A stretch of DNA of 51,970 nt from Gammaproteobacteria bacterium (GTDB lineage Bacteria; Pseudomonadota; Gammaproteobacteria; Chromatiales; Chromatiaceae), in contig JAABTK010000025.1 of the NCBI GenBank assembly GCA_011389885.1, positions 1-51,970 on the forward strand, written 5' to 3'. Below are positions 24,741 to 33,998 of this stretch, piece by piece (positions within the stretch are counted from its first letter, which is position 1; each line of letters opens with the position of its first letter). The notes under the pieces were generated by a model that saw only the letters and a program-made list of their open reading frames with translations, was not told the DNA's origin and ran no database searches. The position numbers were made by a program, and so were the translations under genes.

Positions 24741-25451
24741 TCAACCCTTAGCCTTTTTGTCTTCAATCTTCTTCGGCGGCAAGCAATCCATGCCGAACTC
24801 ATGCAATCCTTCCTTTGGTCCCAGGTAGGTTACCGAGCAATATTCACCGTTAGCTTTTGTATAGTGGAAGTTCTCCCCGACATCAAGATTCCCAACTTTT
24901 CGATCTTTATCTTTTACGGGGCTATTGATGTAAAACACCACCTCATCATCCCCCCAAACCTGAGATATAACAAACATATGCAACTCATCCATCCGCAGGG
25001 TCCCCGGCCCTTCCATACGAAAGTCCACCCCCGGCTCCAGGTCGAATTGCTTCTTGATCAGGTGGCGCAGTTCGACGTTTTCCTGACGCATGGCCTTGAG
25101 CATGGCGGACATGCTGCGGCTCTTTTCCTGGGCATCCGCAAACTTGGACTCAATGGACTCCATCATCGCCTTTTCCTTTTCCCCTTCGAGCGCCCCTTTC
25201 AGGTCCTTGATCGAGCGTTGCAAGGAGTCAAAATTCTCCCGCTGATGATCGACGATCTGCTGGGTATCGCTGGTGAAGTAATCGGGGAAATAGGTCAGCA
25301 TAACTTCGGAGAAATACATCTCCCCGGCCGCGCCGCCGCCTATGCCCGCCAGCCCAAGAAATAACGACGCGAACCAATGTCTTCGCGCAGCTCCCCAGGT
25401 TTCTCGCATACGCAGGCGAACACCCCGAATCCTCTCGATCAACTTCCTCAT
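24741..25451 (-). CDS. Membrane-anchored coiled-coil protein, unknown function
   Basis: A 236-residue protein with basic N-terminus MRKLIERIRGVRLRMRETWG, one membrane helix (HWFASLFLGLAGIGGGAAGE) and a long heptad-like segment from about residue 65 to 130 (DHQRENFDSLQRSIKDLKGA, KAMMESIESKFADAQEKSRS). A small C-terminal domain follows (VDFRMEGPGTLRMDELHMFVI, SVTYLGPKEGLHEFGMDCLP). GAGG lies eight bases before the ATG. The topology suggests an inner-membrane protein with a periplasmic coiled coil. Not recognised as a known family. Confidence 0.6.
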   Translation of the reverse strand: MRKLIERIRGVRLRMRETWGAARRHWFASLFLGLAGIGGGAAGEMYFSEVMLTYFPDYFTSDTQQIVDHQRENFDSLQRSIKDLKGALEGEKEKAMMESIESKFADAQEKSRSMSAMLKAMRQENVELRHLIKKQFDLEPGVDFRMEGPGTLRMDELHMFVISQVWGDDEVVFYINSPVKDKDRKVGNLDVGENFHYTKANGEYCSVTYLGPKEGLHEFGMDCLPPKKIEDKKAKG

Positions 25452-25494
25452 CGTTTTTTCCTCTGCTTAGTCTTCAATGATCTTCCCATTCATG

Positions 25495-25743
25495 GTTGCG
25501 AAGCCCCGCCCCGCAACCCCGTCTTGCCGGCTCTGCCGGCCGAAGCGGCCCGATGGCGCAAATATAGAAAGCCCGCCGCCCCTACACACGGGCGGCAGGG
25601 CCAGGGCGCCGGCAAGAGGCCCGGCCTTCGCCGGCCTCTGCAAAGGCAGGCCTTTGCACTCCAAGCGATGCCCGCCCGCAAAACGCCTCTCGTTGTAAAA
25701 CCCTTCGCGCCCTTTGCGCCTCCTTGGCGGTCTTTGCGTTATA
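25495..25743. repeat. Composite repeat, copy 1
   Basis: Runs from GGTTGCGAAGCCCCG through GTCTTGCCGGCTCTGCCGGC and CAAAGGCAGGCCTTTGCACT to the CGCAAAG-type tail ending TTTGCGTTATAA. It matches the copies at 25861-26123 and 26638-27402 block by block. It is rich in short hairpins and no protein is credible. Confidence 0.6.
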
Positions 25744-25860
25744 AATTCTCCGCGCCCTCTGCGGTCCTCCGCGTCCTCTGCGTTCCTGCTCTGAAGCGAT
25801 GCGCCTCGTTCCTCGGCACATCCTATGCCAGACGCGAGGCGGCCGCCAACGAAGTCTTCT

Positions 25861-26123
25861 GGTTGCGGGGCTCAGCCCCGCAACCCCGTCTTACCGGCTC
25901 TGCCGGCCGAAGCGCCTCGATGGCGCTAATATAGAAGGCCCGCCACAACACCAGCCCCTACACACAGCCGGCAAAGCCGCCAAGCCATCGGCGCCGGGCA
26001 GAGCCCGGCCTTTGTAAAGGCAGGCCTTTGCACTCCAAGCGGCGCCCGCCCCCACAGCGATCCTCATTAAAACCCTTCGCGCCCTCTGCGGTCCTCCGCG
26101 TCCTCTGCGTTCCTATGTCCCGG
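25861..26123. repeat. Composite repeat, copy 2
   Basis: Begins GGTTGCGGGGCTCAGCCCCG, shares GTCTTACCGGCTCTGCCGGC and AAAGGCAGGCCTTTGCACTC with copy 1, and ends in CCTCTGCGTTCCTATG. It provides the uninterrupted reference for the insertion site seen in copy 3. Confidence 0.65.
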
Positions 26124-26129
26124 GGCCCA

Positions 26130-26432
26130 CTACATGTCGTCCTCGATTATTTTCATTGCCCCATGAATGACCGCGAGGACCACTATTCGATCAGGCTTGA
26201 TATGGTAAATGATTCGGTATGGATTCATAAAGACCTCACGAAAACGATCCGATTCGTATTCCGGAACCGTGCGACCCGAGAGAGGGAACAGAGCGATTTG
26301 TTGAGACCTTTTCGTAATCCGATCTACGGTGCGCAGTGCATAAAACCCCGAACCCTTTGCAATATACGCATAGATTGCGTCCAAATGCGCCTCTGCTGCC
26401 TCTATCCGTAGACCTTCATTCCGGCAGGCCAT
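26130..26432 (-). CDS. ParE/RelE-superfamily toxin
   Basis: A 100-residue protein with the ParE pattern: LRIEAAEAHLDAIYAYIAK, then SGRTVPEYESDRFREVFMNP, YRIIYHIKPDRIVVLAVIHG. ParE toxins poison DNA gyrase, while RelE relatives cleave mRNA; the longer helical N-terminus and GRTVPEY favour ParE. The ATG at 26432 overlaps the antitoxin stop by 17 bases, the usual coupled order of antitoxin first. The 3' end abuts a composite repeat. Confidence 0.85.
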   Translation of the reverse strand: MACRNEGLRIEAAEAHLDAIYAYIAKGSGFYALRTVDRITKRSQQIALFPLSGRTVPEYESDRFREVFMNPYRIIYHIKPDRIVVLAVIHGAMKIIEDDM

Positions 26433-26604
26433 TTCTCTTCCGGATCTCCGCTACGTCTCTGGTTTTTTCCCTATTGCTGTCCCCCAAACCCTTCTCTATG
26501 GCTTCCCGCACATAGATCTCTCGCATCAGGTCATCCCAGGTGGCGTCGGCAGACAGCCGGTCGATCATTTTGTGCGCCTCTTCTTTGCTTGCAATGGCAG
26601 ACAT
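26416..26604 (-). CDS. Antitoxin partner of the ParE-type toxin
   Basis: A 62-residue protein, MSAIASKEEAHKMIDRLSAD...AEIRKRNGLPE. It resembles the short antitoxins that pair with RelE/ParE toxins. GGAGGG five bases before the ATG at 26602-26604 fixes the start; an upstream in-frame GTG would overlap that site. The charged C-terminal half is the likely toxin-wrapping segment. The pair is probably autoregulated, but no operator can be assigned. Confidence 0.75.
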   Translation of the reverse strand: MSAIASKEEAHKMIDRLSADATWDDLMREIYVREAIEKGLGDSNREKTRDVAEIRKRNGLPE

Positions 26605-26652
26605 TGCGCCCTCCACTGCGACTGTTTTCGATTGTTTGGTTGCGGGGTTCGG

Positions 26653-27090
26653 CCTAGGCTGTCGAAATCGGCCGATCCTCGCGGTTTTCGGACTCCCCGG
26701 CTTTCGGATTATAAAACCGTATGGGATGCGCCGAGTATCGCGAGGCGCATCCTAGCCGTAGGATGGGCAAAGGCGCTCCCGCAAACCCTCAAAGATCCAC
26801 CAACCTTTCAGCGCCGTGCCCATCAGGAGACGCCTGTGATGGGCGCGGCGCTGATAGATTGCGACCAAAACCAATGACCGGGGGAGCGCCTTTGCCCATC
26901 CTACGCGCCATTCCCGGCACGAGTAGATCGGCAACGAAGGCCCACTCTCGCCAAGACGCAAAGCGCCTAAGAAAAAACCTTTGCTTCTCTGGGCTCAGCG
27001 CAAAAAACGCGCAGCATTCTTCGCCGCAGATAAAAGCCAAAAATCGGGAAACTCTTTGCTCGAATAATGGCCCGATTTCGACAGCCTAGG
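26653..27090. mobile_element. 438-base MITE-like insertion with 19-base terminal inverted repeats and a 5-base target duplication
   Basis: Left end CCTAGGCTGTCGAAATCGG (26653-26671) and right end CCGATTTCGACAGCCTAGG (27072-27090) are perfect inverted repeats. TTCGG flanks both sides (26648-26652 and 27091-27095). Removing the element and one TTCGG rejoins GCGGGGTTCGG with CCCCGTAACC, which matches composite-repeat copy 2 (GCGGGGCTCAGCCCCGCAACC). There is no transposase inside, so it is non-autonomous. It contains another palindromic element at 26757-26905. Confidence 0.85.
26757..26905. mobile_element. 149-base palindromic MITE-like element nested in the larger insertion
   Basis: Perfect 24-base terminal inverted repeats at 26757-26780 (starting CGTAGGATGGGCAAAGGCGC) and 26882-26905 (ending GCGCCTTTGCCCATCCTACG). 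The interior reads CAGCGCCGTGCCCATCAGGA ... GCGCGGCGCTGATAGATTGC. Two half copies lie at 9131-9216 and 9641-9730. No target duplication is obvious. Confidence 0.75.
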
Positions 27091-27402
27091 TTCGGCCCCG
27101 TAACCCCGTCTTACCGGCTCTGCCGGCCGAGGCGCCCCAATGGCGCTTGTATAGTAAAGCCCACCACAGCACCAAGAAAGGGTACTATACCACCGCCCCT
27201 ACATACGGGCCGCAGAGCCGCCAAGCCACCGGCGCCGGGGCAGGAGCCCGGGCGCCAAGAGAAACCCCTGTTCACACCGCTCGGCGCGGTGCTACGAGAA
27301 GGGCAATACCCTTCGCGCCCTTTGCGCCTCTTTTCCGCCCTTTGCGTTATAAAACCCTCTGCGCACTCTGCGGTTCTCTGCGCCCTCTGCGTTCCTATTT
27401 CC
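27091..27402. repeat. Composite repeat, copy 3 (right part, split by the insertion)
   Basis: Continues the copy that starts at 26638. It shares GTCTTACCGGCTCTGCCGGC and the CGCAAAG-type tail (CCCTTTGCGCCTCTTTTCCG, CTCTGCGTTCCTATTTC) with copies 1 and 2, and carries an extra GGGTACTATACC segment. It reaches the 3' end of the fumarase gene. Confidence 0.6.
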
Positions 27403-28918
27403 CGCCAAGGTTCAGATCGGCGATTTTCACCCGCCATTCGGCCGGGCCGGTTTGGTGGATGGATTGGCCGCGGCTGTCTACGGCGACGGTGACGGGCATG
27501 TCTTGGACCTCGAATTCGCGAATGGCTTCCATGCCGAGGTCTTCGAAGGCGAGGATTTTGGAGCCGCGGATGGCCTTGGCCACTAGGTAGGCGGCGCCGC
27601 CTATGGCGATTAGGTAGGTTGCGCGGTGTCGCTTAATGGATTCGATGGCGGCGGGGCCGCGTTCGGCCTTGCCGACCATGCCGATGAGGCCGGTTTGGTC
27701 GAGCATCATGTCGGTGAATGGGTCCATGCGGGTGGCGGTGGTGGGGCCGGCGGGGCCGACGACTTCGTCGCGCACCGGATCCACGGGACCCACATAGTAG
27801 ATCACGCGGTTTGTGAAGTCCACGCCGTCGGGCAGGGGTTCGCCCCGTTCCAGCAGTTGCTGAATGCGTTTGTGGGCGGCGTCGCGACCGGTGAGGAGCT
27901 TGCCGCAGAGCAGCAGGCGTTCGCCGGGCCGCCAGGAGGCCGCTTGTTCTCGGGTGAGATTGTCGAGATTCACCCGGCGGGCCTGGTCGTCGGCCTGCCA
28001 GACCACGTCGGGCCAGTCTTGCAGCCGCGGCGGGTCTAGCGCCACGGGGCCGCTGCCGTCGAGTTCGAGTTCGCAGTGGCGGGTGGCGGCGCAGTTGGGG
28101 ATCAGGGCCACGGGCAGGGAGGCGGCGTGGGTGGGGTAGTGTTTGATCTTTACGTCCAGTACGGTGGTGAGGCCGCCGAGGCCTTGGGCGCCAATGCCCA
28201 GGGCGTTGACCTTGTCATAAAGCTCCAAACGCAGCTCCTCCAGGCGACTGGCGGGGCCGCGCGCGCGGAGTTCGTGGATGTCGATGGGCTCCATCAGGGC
28301 CTCTTTGGCCAGGAGCATGGCCTTTTCCGCAGAGCCGCCCACGCCGATGCCGAGCATGCCCGGCGGGCACCAGCCGGCGCCGAGTGCGGGCAGGGTGTCG
28401 AGCACCCAGTCCGCGAGGCTGGCGCTGGGGTTGAGTACGGTGAAGCGGGCCTTGTTTTCCGAGCCGCCGCCCTTGGCCGCCAGGGTGACCTTGACCTTGC
28501 GGCCCGCAACGAGCTTGACGTGGGTGATGGCCGGGGTGTTGTCGCCGGTGTTGTTGCGCGCGCCCAGGGGGTCGCTCACCATGGAGGCGCGCAGGAGGTT
28601 GCGCGGGTCGGTGTAGGCCCGGGCCACGGCGCGGTTCACCATGTCCTCCAGGCCGCGCTCGGTGTCCCATTGCACCTGCATGCCGGCCTCGATGAAGACC
28701 ATCACCAGGCCGGTGTCTTGGCAGATGGGGCGGCGGCCCTCGGCGCACATTCGGGAGTTGTGCAGGATTTGGGCCATGGCGTCCTTGGCCGCGGGGGACT
28801 GCTCGCGCGCCCAGGCCGCACCCAGGGCGTCGATGTAGTCCTTGGGGTGGTAGTAGGAGATGAATTGCAGGCCGTCCGCCAGGCTCTGCACGAAATCGTG
28901 TTCTCGAATTAGGGTCAT
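27395..28918 (-). CDS. fumA: Fumarate hydratase, class I (iron-sulfur)
   Basis: A 507-residue enzyme of the TCA cycle converting fumarate to L-malate. Class I marks: ICQDTGLVMVF, NNTGDNTPAITHV, KGGGSENKARF, AGWCPPGMLGIGVGG, and PNCAATRHCELELDGSGP. The cysteines in ICQDTG, GWCPP and PNCAA are the expected 4Fe-4S ligands. C-terminal blocks YYVGPVDPVRDEVVGPAGPT, TRMDPFTDMML and IAIGGAAYLVAKAI complete the fused alpha and beta parts. The start is ATG at 28916-28918 (MTLIREHDFVQSLADGLQFI); a longer upstream frame is non-conserved. The symbol is by class; fumA and fumB cannot be told apart. Confidence 0.93.
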   Translation of the reverse strand: MTLIREHDFVQSLADGLQFISYYHPKDYIDALGAAWAREQSPAAKDAMAQILHNSRMCAEGRRPICQDTGLVMVFIEAGMQVQWDTERGLEDMVNRAVARAYTDPRNLLRASMVSDPLGARNNTGDNTPAITHVKLVAGRKVKVTLAAKGGGSENKARFTVLNPSASLADWVLDTLPALGAGWCPPGMLGIGVGGSAEKAMLLAKEALMEPIDIHELRARGPASRLEELRLELYDKVNALGIGAQGLGGLTTVLDVKIKHYPTHAASLPVALIPNCAATRHCELELDGSGPVALDPPRLQDWPDVVWQADDQARRVNLDNLTREQAASWRPGERLLLCGKLLTGRDAAHKRIQQLLERGEPLPDGVDFTNRVIYYVGPVDPVRDEVVGPAGPTTATRMDPFTDMMLDQTGLIGMVGKAERGPAAIESIKRHRATYLIAIGGAAYLVAKAIRGSKILAFEDLGMEAIREFEVQDMPVTVAVDSRGQSIHQTGPAEWRVKIADLNLGGK

Positions 28919-29167
28919 TGGCGCGTTCCAGTTCGGTTTGCGGGGGCGTTTCGCGCTATAGTCTACCGTGAAAGGCGGTGTGTTCGGGTAGGCCAGCGGG
29001 CGCCCCGCTCGCACCGTTGCGCCGGGATCGGGTATCATCCCAGAACAGCCGCTGATTCCTCCATGCTTAAGCAAAACATTTGAAATGATGGATAAAAACC
29101 TTGATTGGCGGCACCATCTTCTGGCTGATCCATGCCTCGAGCGGGGTTTGGGCGACATTCGAGCGCG

Positions 29168-29551
29168 ATGAGCGATAAAGCCGATAAGCCGGACAGGCAG
29201 CAAGACGATTGGACCCGCCCCAGCATGAGCAAGCTGGAGGCGGACATCGCCTATTTCGACGCGCGCCTGTGCCTGCTCGACGATTCCCCGTCTTCATGCT
29301 ATCGCAATGCGGAGAAAAAGGCCTATAAGACGCTGGAGGTGTCGCTAAGCGAGACCCTCGAACGCCTGCGCAACGGCCAGCGGAAACGCAAGAAGAAGGC
29401 CGTAGCGGCCGAGGAGGGGCCGTTTTCGGAATTCCGCCAGGAGGCGCCCGCGCCGCCGGAGGAGAGCGACAGCGGGTCGAGCCCGCTGCTGGATTTGCCC
29501 TCCGGGCTTGCCCTTGAGGATCCGTTTTCGCCCGACGGCTCGAAGGGCTAG
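29168..29551 (+). CDS. Small hydrophilic protein, unknown
   Basis: 127 residues from ATG 29168 (MSDKADKPDRQQDDWTRPSM); an ATG at 29132 also opens the frame. The first half is helical and charged (SKLEADIAYFDARLCLLDDS, TLEVSLSETLERLRNGQRKR). The second half is proline- and acid-rich and probably disordered. There are no membrane segments. It is divergent from the fumarase gene. I do not recognise a family. Confidence 0.5.
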   Translation: MSDKADKPDRQQDDWTRPSMSKLEADIAYFDARLCLLDDSPSSCYRNAEKKAYKTLEVSLSETLERLRNGQRKRKKKAVAAEEGPFSEFRQEAPAPPEESDSGSSPLLDLPSGLALEDPFSPDGSKG

Positions 29552-30047
29552 TCCAGCCGCGCCTGAGTATTGGCGACAACCCAGGCGCCCTCGGGGCGCA
29601 GCGGACCGCAGCGGGCGCAGAGAGGGTATCGGTTGGAGGTTCAATCACGCGCATCCTAGGGCCACGAATACACAACCAAGCGGCGGCAGGCTTTCGCACG
29701 CCATTCAGTGGCCGGGCGAGTTGAAATCGCGCGACGCTCATCTCCCCCTCACCCCGGGTGGGGGCTGCGGCAAACCAGAACGCCAGTCTATGAATTCACC
29801 CTAGTCCCCCTCTCTGTCCCTCCTCCGGCGGGGGAGGGAATCCTTCGTTCAGTGAACGGGGATGAGTCGCGCATCAACCAACCGCCAGCGGCCAGCTGCG
29901 TTTTTCAACCAAAAGTCCGTCTGCGCTCTTTGCGATCCTCTGCGTCCTTTGCGTGCCTGAAAACCGATGTTTCCGTTACTTCGGCGCAGGCGTATTCGGG
30001 GGTTTTGCGTTATCATGGGGGTTTCGATACGAGGACCGAGGCAAAGC
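29552..30047. other. Intergenic region upstream of folD with low-complexity repeats
   Basis: No gene is supportable. The stretch holds C-rich low-complexity DNA (CTCATCTCCCCCTCACCCCG, CCCCCTCTCTGTCCCTCCTC) and a gene-tail repeat at about 29930-30000 (TGCGATCCTCTGCGTCCTTT, TGTTTCCGTTACTTCGGCGC). A TTATCAT at 30010-30016 could be a weak -10 for folD. Confidence 0.4.
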
Positions 30048-30905
30048 ATGAGCGCACAAATACTCGATGGTCGAGCGGTGGCGGCGGACATCCGCGCCAG
30101 CGTTAAGGCCCAGGTGAGCGAGCTGACCGCGGACGGGGCCCGCGCCCCCGGCTTGGCGGTGGTGCTGGTGGGCGAAAACCCGGCCTCCGCGGTCTATGTG
30201 CGCAACAAGCGCCGCTCCTGCGAGGAGGTCGGTTTCTACTCCGAGCTGCATAGGCTGGCGCCGAATATCGCGCAGGCCGAGCTGCTGGCGCTGATCGATG
30301 AGCTGAACGCCAAGCCGGAGATCGACGGCATCCTGGTGCAACTGCCGCTGCCGGAGCAGATCAACGAGGAGACGGTGATTGAGCGCATCTTGCCGACAAA
30401 GGATGTGGACGGCTTTCACCCCTATAACGTGGGGCGGTTGGCCCTGCGCATGCCCGCGCTGCGCCCCTGCACGCCGCGCGGAATAATGACCTTGCTGGAG
30501 CGCACCGGGCAGAAGCTGGAGGGTCTGGATGCGGTGATCATCGGTCAGTCCAACATCGTCGGCCGGCCCATGGCGCTGGAGTTGTTGATGGCCCGCTGCA
30601 CCATTACCGTTTGCCACAGCCGCACCAAGGACCTGGCGGCCAAGGTGCGCAACGCGGACATCGTGGTGGCCGCGGTGGGGCGGACGAATTTCGTGCAGGG
30701 CGACTGGGTCAAGGCCGGGGCCATCGTGATTGATGTGGGAATCAATCGCCTCGACGACGGATCGCTCTGCGGCGATGTGGACTATGGCAGCGTCAAAGGG
30801 CGGGCGGGGTGGATCACCCCGGTGCCCGGCGGCGTGGGGCCGATGACCGTCGCCACCTTGCTGGAAAACACCCTGCAAGCCCGACGCATGCACCGCGCGG
30901 ACTGA
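30048..30905 (+). CDS. folD: Bifunctional methylenetetrahydrofolate dehydrogenase/cyclohydrolase
   Basis: A 285-residue enzyme interconverting 5,10-methylene-, methenyl- and 10-formyl-tetrahydrofolate with NADP. Signatures: [20 protein letters not shown] (with Y and the catalytic K of YVRNK), [74 protein letters not shown]. The ATG at 30048 is chosen because GAGG lies seven bases upstream and it matches the family N-terminus; the frame itself opens earlier. The pilS start follows 36 bases after the stop. Confidence 0.95.
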   Translation: MSAQILDGRAVAADIRASVKAQVSELTADGARAPGLAVVLVGENPASAVYVRNKRRSCEEVGFYSELHRLAPNIAQAELLALIDELNAKPEIDGILVQLPLPEQINEETVIERILPTKDVDGFHPYNVGRLALRMPALRPCTPRGIMTLLERTGQKLEGLDAVIIGQSNIVGRPMALELLMARCTITVCHSRTKDLAAKVRNADIVVAAVGRTNFVQGDWVKAGAIVIDVGINRLDDGSLCGDVDYGSVKGRAGWITPVPGGVGPMTVATLLENTLQARRMHRAD

Positions 30906-30941
30906 GCCCCGAGGCCCGCCCTGTCCGGGCGGGCATGCCCC

Positions 30942-32564
30942 ATGGCCGATTCCCTGCCGCCCGCCGCCCCCAAGGCGCCGCTGTTTTCGCCCGAGCCCGG
31001 GTGCGTACTGCTGCGGCGCTTCTTCTATTACCGCCTAATTCTGGCCCTGAGCTTGTTGGGGCTGTTCTATTTCGGGGCCGAACTCATCACCCTGGGGCGG
31101 CTGAGCCCGTTGCTGTTCGCGGCCACCGGGTTTAGCTATTTGGGCTTCATCGTGGCCCAGGGGGTGCTGCTGGTCTCGCGCCGGCACAGTTGCGAGCACC
31201 ACGCCTATTTGATGGTGTTTTTGGATATCCCCGCCGTCACCCTGGTGATGCATGCCAGCGGCGGCATCGAAACCGGGCTCGGTCTGCTGCTGGCGATCTC
31301 CATCTCCTTCGGCAGCCTGATTATGCGCGGTCGCGCGGCGCTGGTGTTCGCCTCTATCGCCGCGCTGTCGATCCTCACCCAGCAGACCTACACCGAGCTG
31401 ACCCAAACCCTGAGCACCGTGGCCTACACCCAGGCCGGATTGCTCGGGGCGTCTTTTTTCGCCATTGCGCTGTTGTCCGAAACCCTGGCGCGCAGGCTGC
31501 GCGAGTCTGAGCGCCTGGCCATCCGCCGCGGCATCGACCTCGCCAATCAGGTCGAACTCAATGCCTATATTATCCGCCACATGCAGGTGGGGGTGCTGGT
31601 GCTGGATACCAATCTCCAGATTCGGCTGCTGAACGAATCCGCCGCCCGCATGCTCGGGTTGGGCCTGGACGCCAAGGGCAAGCCGCTGCAACCGCTGCAG
31701 CCGGCGCTGGCGAGCCGGCTCAAGGCCGAGCAACCGCAGACCGCCGGCCGCGGCGCGCCGACGCTGTTTCAGAGCGGCGAGGGCCCGGAACTGCAACTGC
31801 AAATCAACCCGCTGGGCAAGGTGGAGCCGGCCGGCCTGTTGTTGTTTATGGAAGACGCCGCAGCCATTAACGAGGCGGCCCAGCAGATGAAGCTGGCCTC
31901 CCTGGGGCGTCTCACCGCCAGCATCGCGCACGAAATCCGCAACCCGCTGGGGGCGATCAGCCACGCCGAGCAGCTATTGGGCGAGTCCGAGCATTTGGCC
32001 GCCCCCGATCTACGGCTGATCGAAATCATCCATAACCACGCCGCCCGCGTAAACGGCATTATCGAAGACGTGTTGCGGCTTTCCAGGCGCACCCAGGCCG
32101 CACGCACCGCCCTCGACCTCGGCCCTTGGCTCGAAGAGTTCGTGCCGGAATTCCGCTTGCGTTATCCGCTACAGGACCAGCAGGTGCGGATTCAGGCCCG
32201 GAAGCGGCCGATTCAGGTGGCCGCGGACGGCAGTCAGTTGCGCCAAATCCTGGACAATCTGTGCGGCAACGCCGCGGCCCACTTCGACCGCCCCCTGGAG
32301 CAACTGCGCATCACCCTTCGCTACGGCATGGACTCGCGCTATGCACTGCCTTACCTGGAGGTTTCGGACAATGGCCCCGGAATCCCCGACGATTTACTAA
32401 ACCAAGTCTTTGAGCCCTTTTTCACAACCCGTAACACCGGCACCGGCTTAGGGCTATACATCGCCCGGGAATTGAGCCAAGCTAATCGCCTGAAGCTGGA
32501 GTGCATCGCCCAAAACGCCCCTGGCTGCACCTTTAGGCTGCTTTTTACCAATCAAACAAGCTAA
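30942..32564 (+). CDS. pilS: PilS-type sensor histidine kinase
   Basis: A 540-residue kinase. Six hydrophobic segments (residues about 25-180) form the PilS-type membrane sensor. They are followed by a PAS-like domain (HMQVGVLVLDTNLQIRLLNESAARMLGL), the HisKA box with His330 in SIAHEIRNPLGAISHAEQLL, and the ATPase domain (DNLCGNAAAHF, VSDNGPGIPD, FFTTRNTGTGLGLYIARELS). In Pseudomonas, PilS reads PilA levels in the membrane and phosphorylates PilR. The gene order pilS-pilR with an 18-base gap, and pilins 6 kb away with sigma-54-like promoters, supports that assignment. Confidence 0.9.
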   Translation: MADSLPPAAPKAPLFSPEPGCVLLRRFFYYRLILALSLLGLFYFGAELITLGRLSPLLFAATGFSYLGFIVAQGVLLVSRRHSCEHHAYLMVFLDIPAVTLVMHASGGIETGLGLLLAISISFGSLIMRGRAALVFASIAALSILTQQTYTELTQTLSTVAYTQAGLLGASFFAIALLSETLARRLRESERLAIRRGIDLANQVELNAYIIRHMQVGVLVLDTNLQIRLLNESAARMLGLGLDAKGKPLQPLQPALASRLKAEQPQTAGRGAPTLFQSGEGPELQLQINPLGKVEPAGLLLFMEDAAAINEAAQQMKLASLGRLTASIAHEIRNPLGAISHAEQLLGESEHLAAPDLRLIEIIHNHAARVNGIIEDVLRLSRRTQAARTALDLGPWLEEFVPEFRLRYPLQDQQVRIQARKRPIQVAADGSQLRQILDNLCGNAAAHFDRPLEQLRITLRYGMDSRYALPYLEVSDNGPGIPDDLLNQVFEPFFTTRNTGTGLGLYIARELSQANRLKLECIAQNAPGCTFRLLFTNQTS

Positions 32565-32582
32565 TTGCAATAGAGCTAAACT

Positions 32583-33950
32583 ATGGCACCGCCGCTGGCG
32601 CTCATCGTCGATGACGAACCGGACATTCGCGAGTTGTTGGAAATCACCCTCGGTCGAATGCAGATCGATACCCTGTCCGCCCCGGACCTGGGCGCCGCCA
32701 GGCGCTTTCTCGGCGAGCACGCGGTGGACCTATGCCTGACCGACATGCGGCTGCCGGACGGCGACGGCATCGACCTGGTGCGCTGGATCGGGGAACACCA
32801 TCCGCAGATGCCGGTGGCGGTGATCACCGCCCATGGCAATATGGAAACCGCGGTGGAGGCCCTCAAGGCCGGCGCCTTTGATTTCGTCTCCAAGCCCGTG
32901 GACCTCAAGGTCCTGCGGCGGTTGATCGAGGCCGCGCTCAAGCTCGAGGCCAGCGACCCCGGCAACGACGAGCGGTCATCGGGGCAGGAAAAAAACCTCA
33001 TCCTCGGGCAATCGAAGGCCATTGAGCATATTCGCAAGATGGTGAAGAAGCTGGCGCGCAGCCAGGCCCCGGTCTACATCAGCGGCGAATCCGGGACCGG
33101 CAAGGAGCTGGCGGCGCGTATGATCCACCTCCAGGGGCCGCGCAAAGACGGCGAATTCGTCGCGGTGAACTGCGGCGCCATCCCCCAGGAGCTGATGGAA
33201 AGCGAGTTCTTCGGGCACAAAAAGGGCAGCTTCACCGGCGCCGCCACGGACAAGCTCGGGCTGTTCCAGACCGCCAGCGGCGGCACCCTGTTTCTCGACG
33301 AAGTGGCCGACCTGCCGCTGCACATGCAGGTCAAGCTCCTGCGCGCAATCCAAGAGAAATCCGTCCGCCCGGTCGGGGCCCAGAAGGAGGCGCAGGCGGA
33401 TGTACGCATTATCAGCGCCACCCACAAAAACCTGGCGCAAATGGTGGACGACGGGCAATTCCGCCAAGACCTGTTCTACCGCATTAACGTGATCCAACTG
33501 CACATTCCGCCGCTGCGCGAGCGGCCCGAGGATATTCCCGTACTCACCCAGCATGTGCTAAAGCGGGTGGCCCAGCGCAACGAAACCCCGGCCCCGGTGA
33601 TATCCCCCGAGGCCATGCGCAAGCTTCAACTCCACCCGTTTCCCGGCAACGTGCGCGAACTCGAAAACCTGCTGGAGCGGGCGGTGACCCTGGCCGAGGG
33701 CGACACCATCGAACAACACGAGTTATTGCTGCCTGCGGCCGACACCCCGAGCGGCGCCGAAGAGGCCGCTTCGCCCGCCCTCCCGATCCATAGCCAACTC
33801 CCGCTGGAAGAGCAAATGGAAAACATCGAACGCGCGATTATCGTCAGCGCGCTGGATGAAACCCGCTGGAATCGAACCGCCGCGGCCAAGAAGCTCGGCA
33901 TCAGCTTCCGCGCGCTGCGTTACCGGCTGAGCAAGCTTGGGATTGGTTAA
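32583..33950 (+). CDS. pilR: PilR-type sigma-54 response regulator
   Basis: A 455-residue NtrC-family activator. The receiver domain has phospho-acceptor Asp54 in DLCLTDMRLPDGDG and Lys in DFVSKPVDL. The AAA+ domain has Walker A GESGTGKE (from 168), the sigma-54-contacting loop GSFTGA (from 215; usual GAFTGA with A to S), Walker B GGTLFLDEVADL and FPGNVRELENLLERA. A Fis-type DNA-binding helix-turn-helix ends the protein (NRTAAAKKLGISFRALRYRLSKLGI). It should activate the two sigma-54-type pilin promoters at 40331 and 40969. It is convergent with the GT-C operon, 48 bases apart. Confidence 0.92.
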   Translation: MAPPLALIVDDEPDIRELLEITLGRMQIDTLSAPDLGAARRFLGEHAVDLCLTDMRLPDGDGIDLVRWIGEHHPQMPVAVITAHGNMETAVEALKAGAFDFVSKPVDLKVLRRLIEAALKLEASDPGNDERSSGQEKNLILGQSKAIEHIRKMVKKLARSQAPVYISGESGTGKELAARMIHLQGPRKDGEFVAVNCGAIPQELMESEFFGHKKGSFTGAATDKLGLFQTASGGTLFLDEVADLPLHMQVKLLRAIQEKSVRPVGAQKEAQADVRIISATHKNLAQMVDDGQFRQDLFYRINVIQLHIPPLRERPEDIPVLTQHVLKRVAQRNETPAPVISPEAMRKLQLHPFPGNVRELENLLERAVTLAEGDTIEQHELLLPAADTPSGAEEAASPALPIHSQLPLEEQMENIERAIIVSALDETRWNRTAAAKKLGISFRALRYRLSKLGIG

Positions 33951-33998
33951 TACCCAGCACGCCTGCGCTCATATAACGGAAACCGATGCATACCGGTC

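Noticed and set aside
25477-26017. Several 60-75-codon frames in the repeat region
   Set aside because: They coincide with the composite repeat copies and recur with them; no ribosome-binding sites or conserved features.
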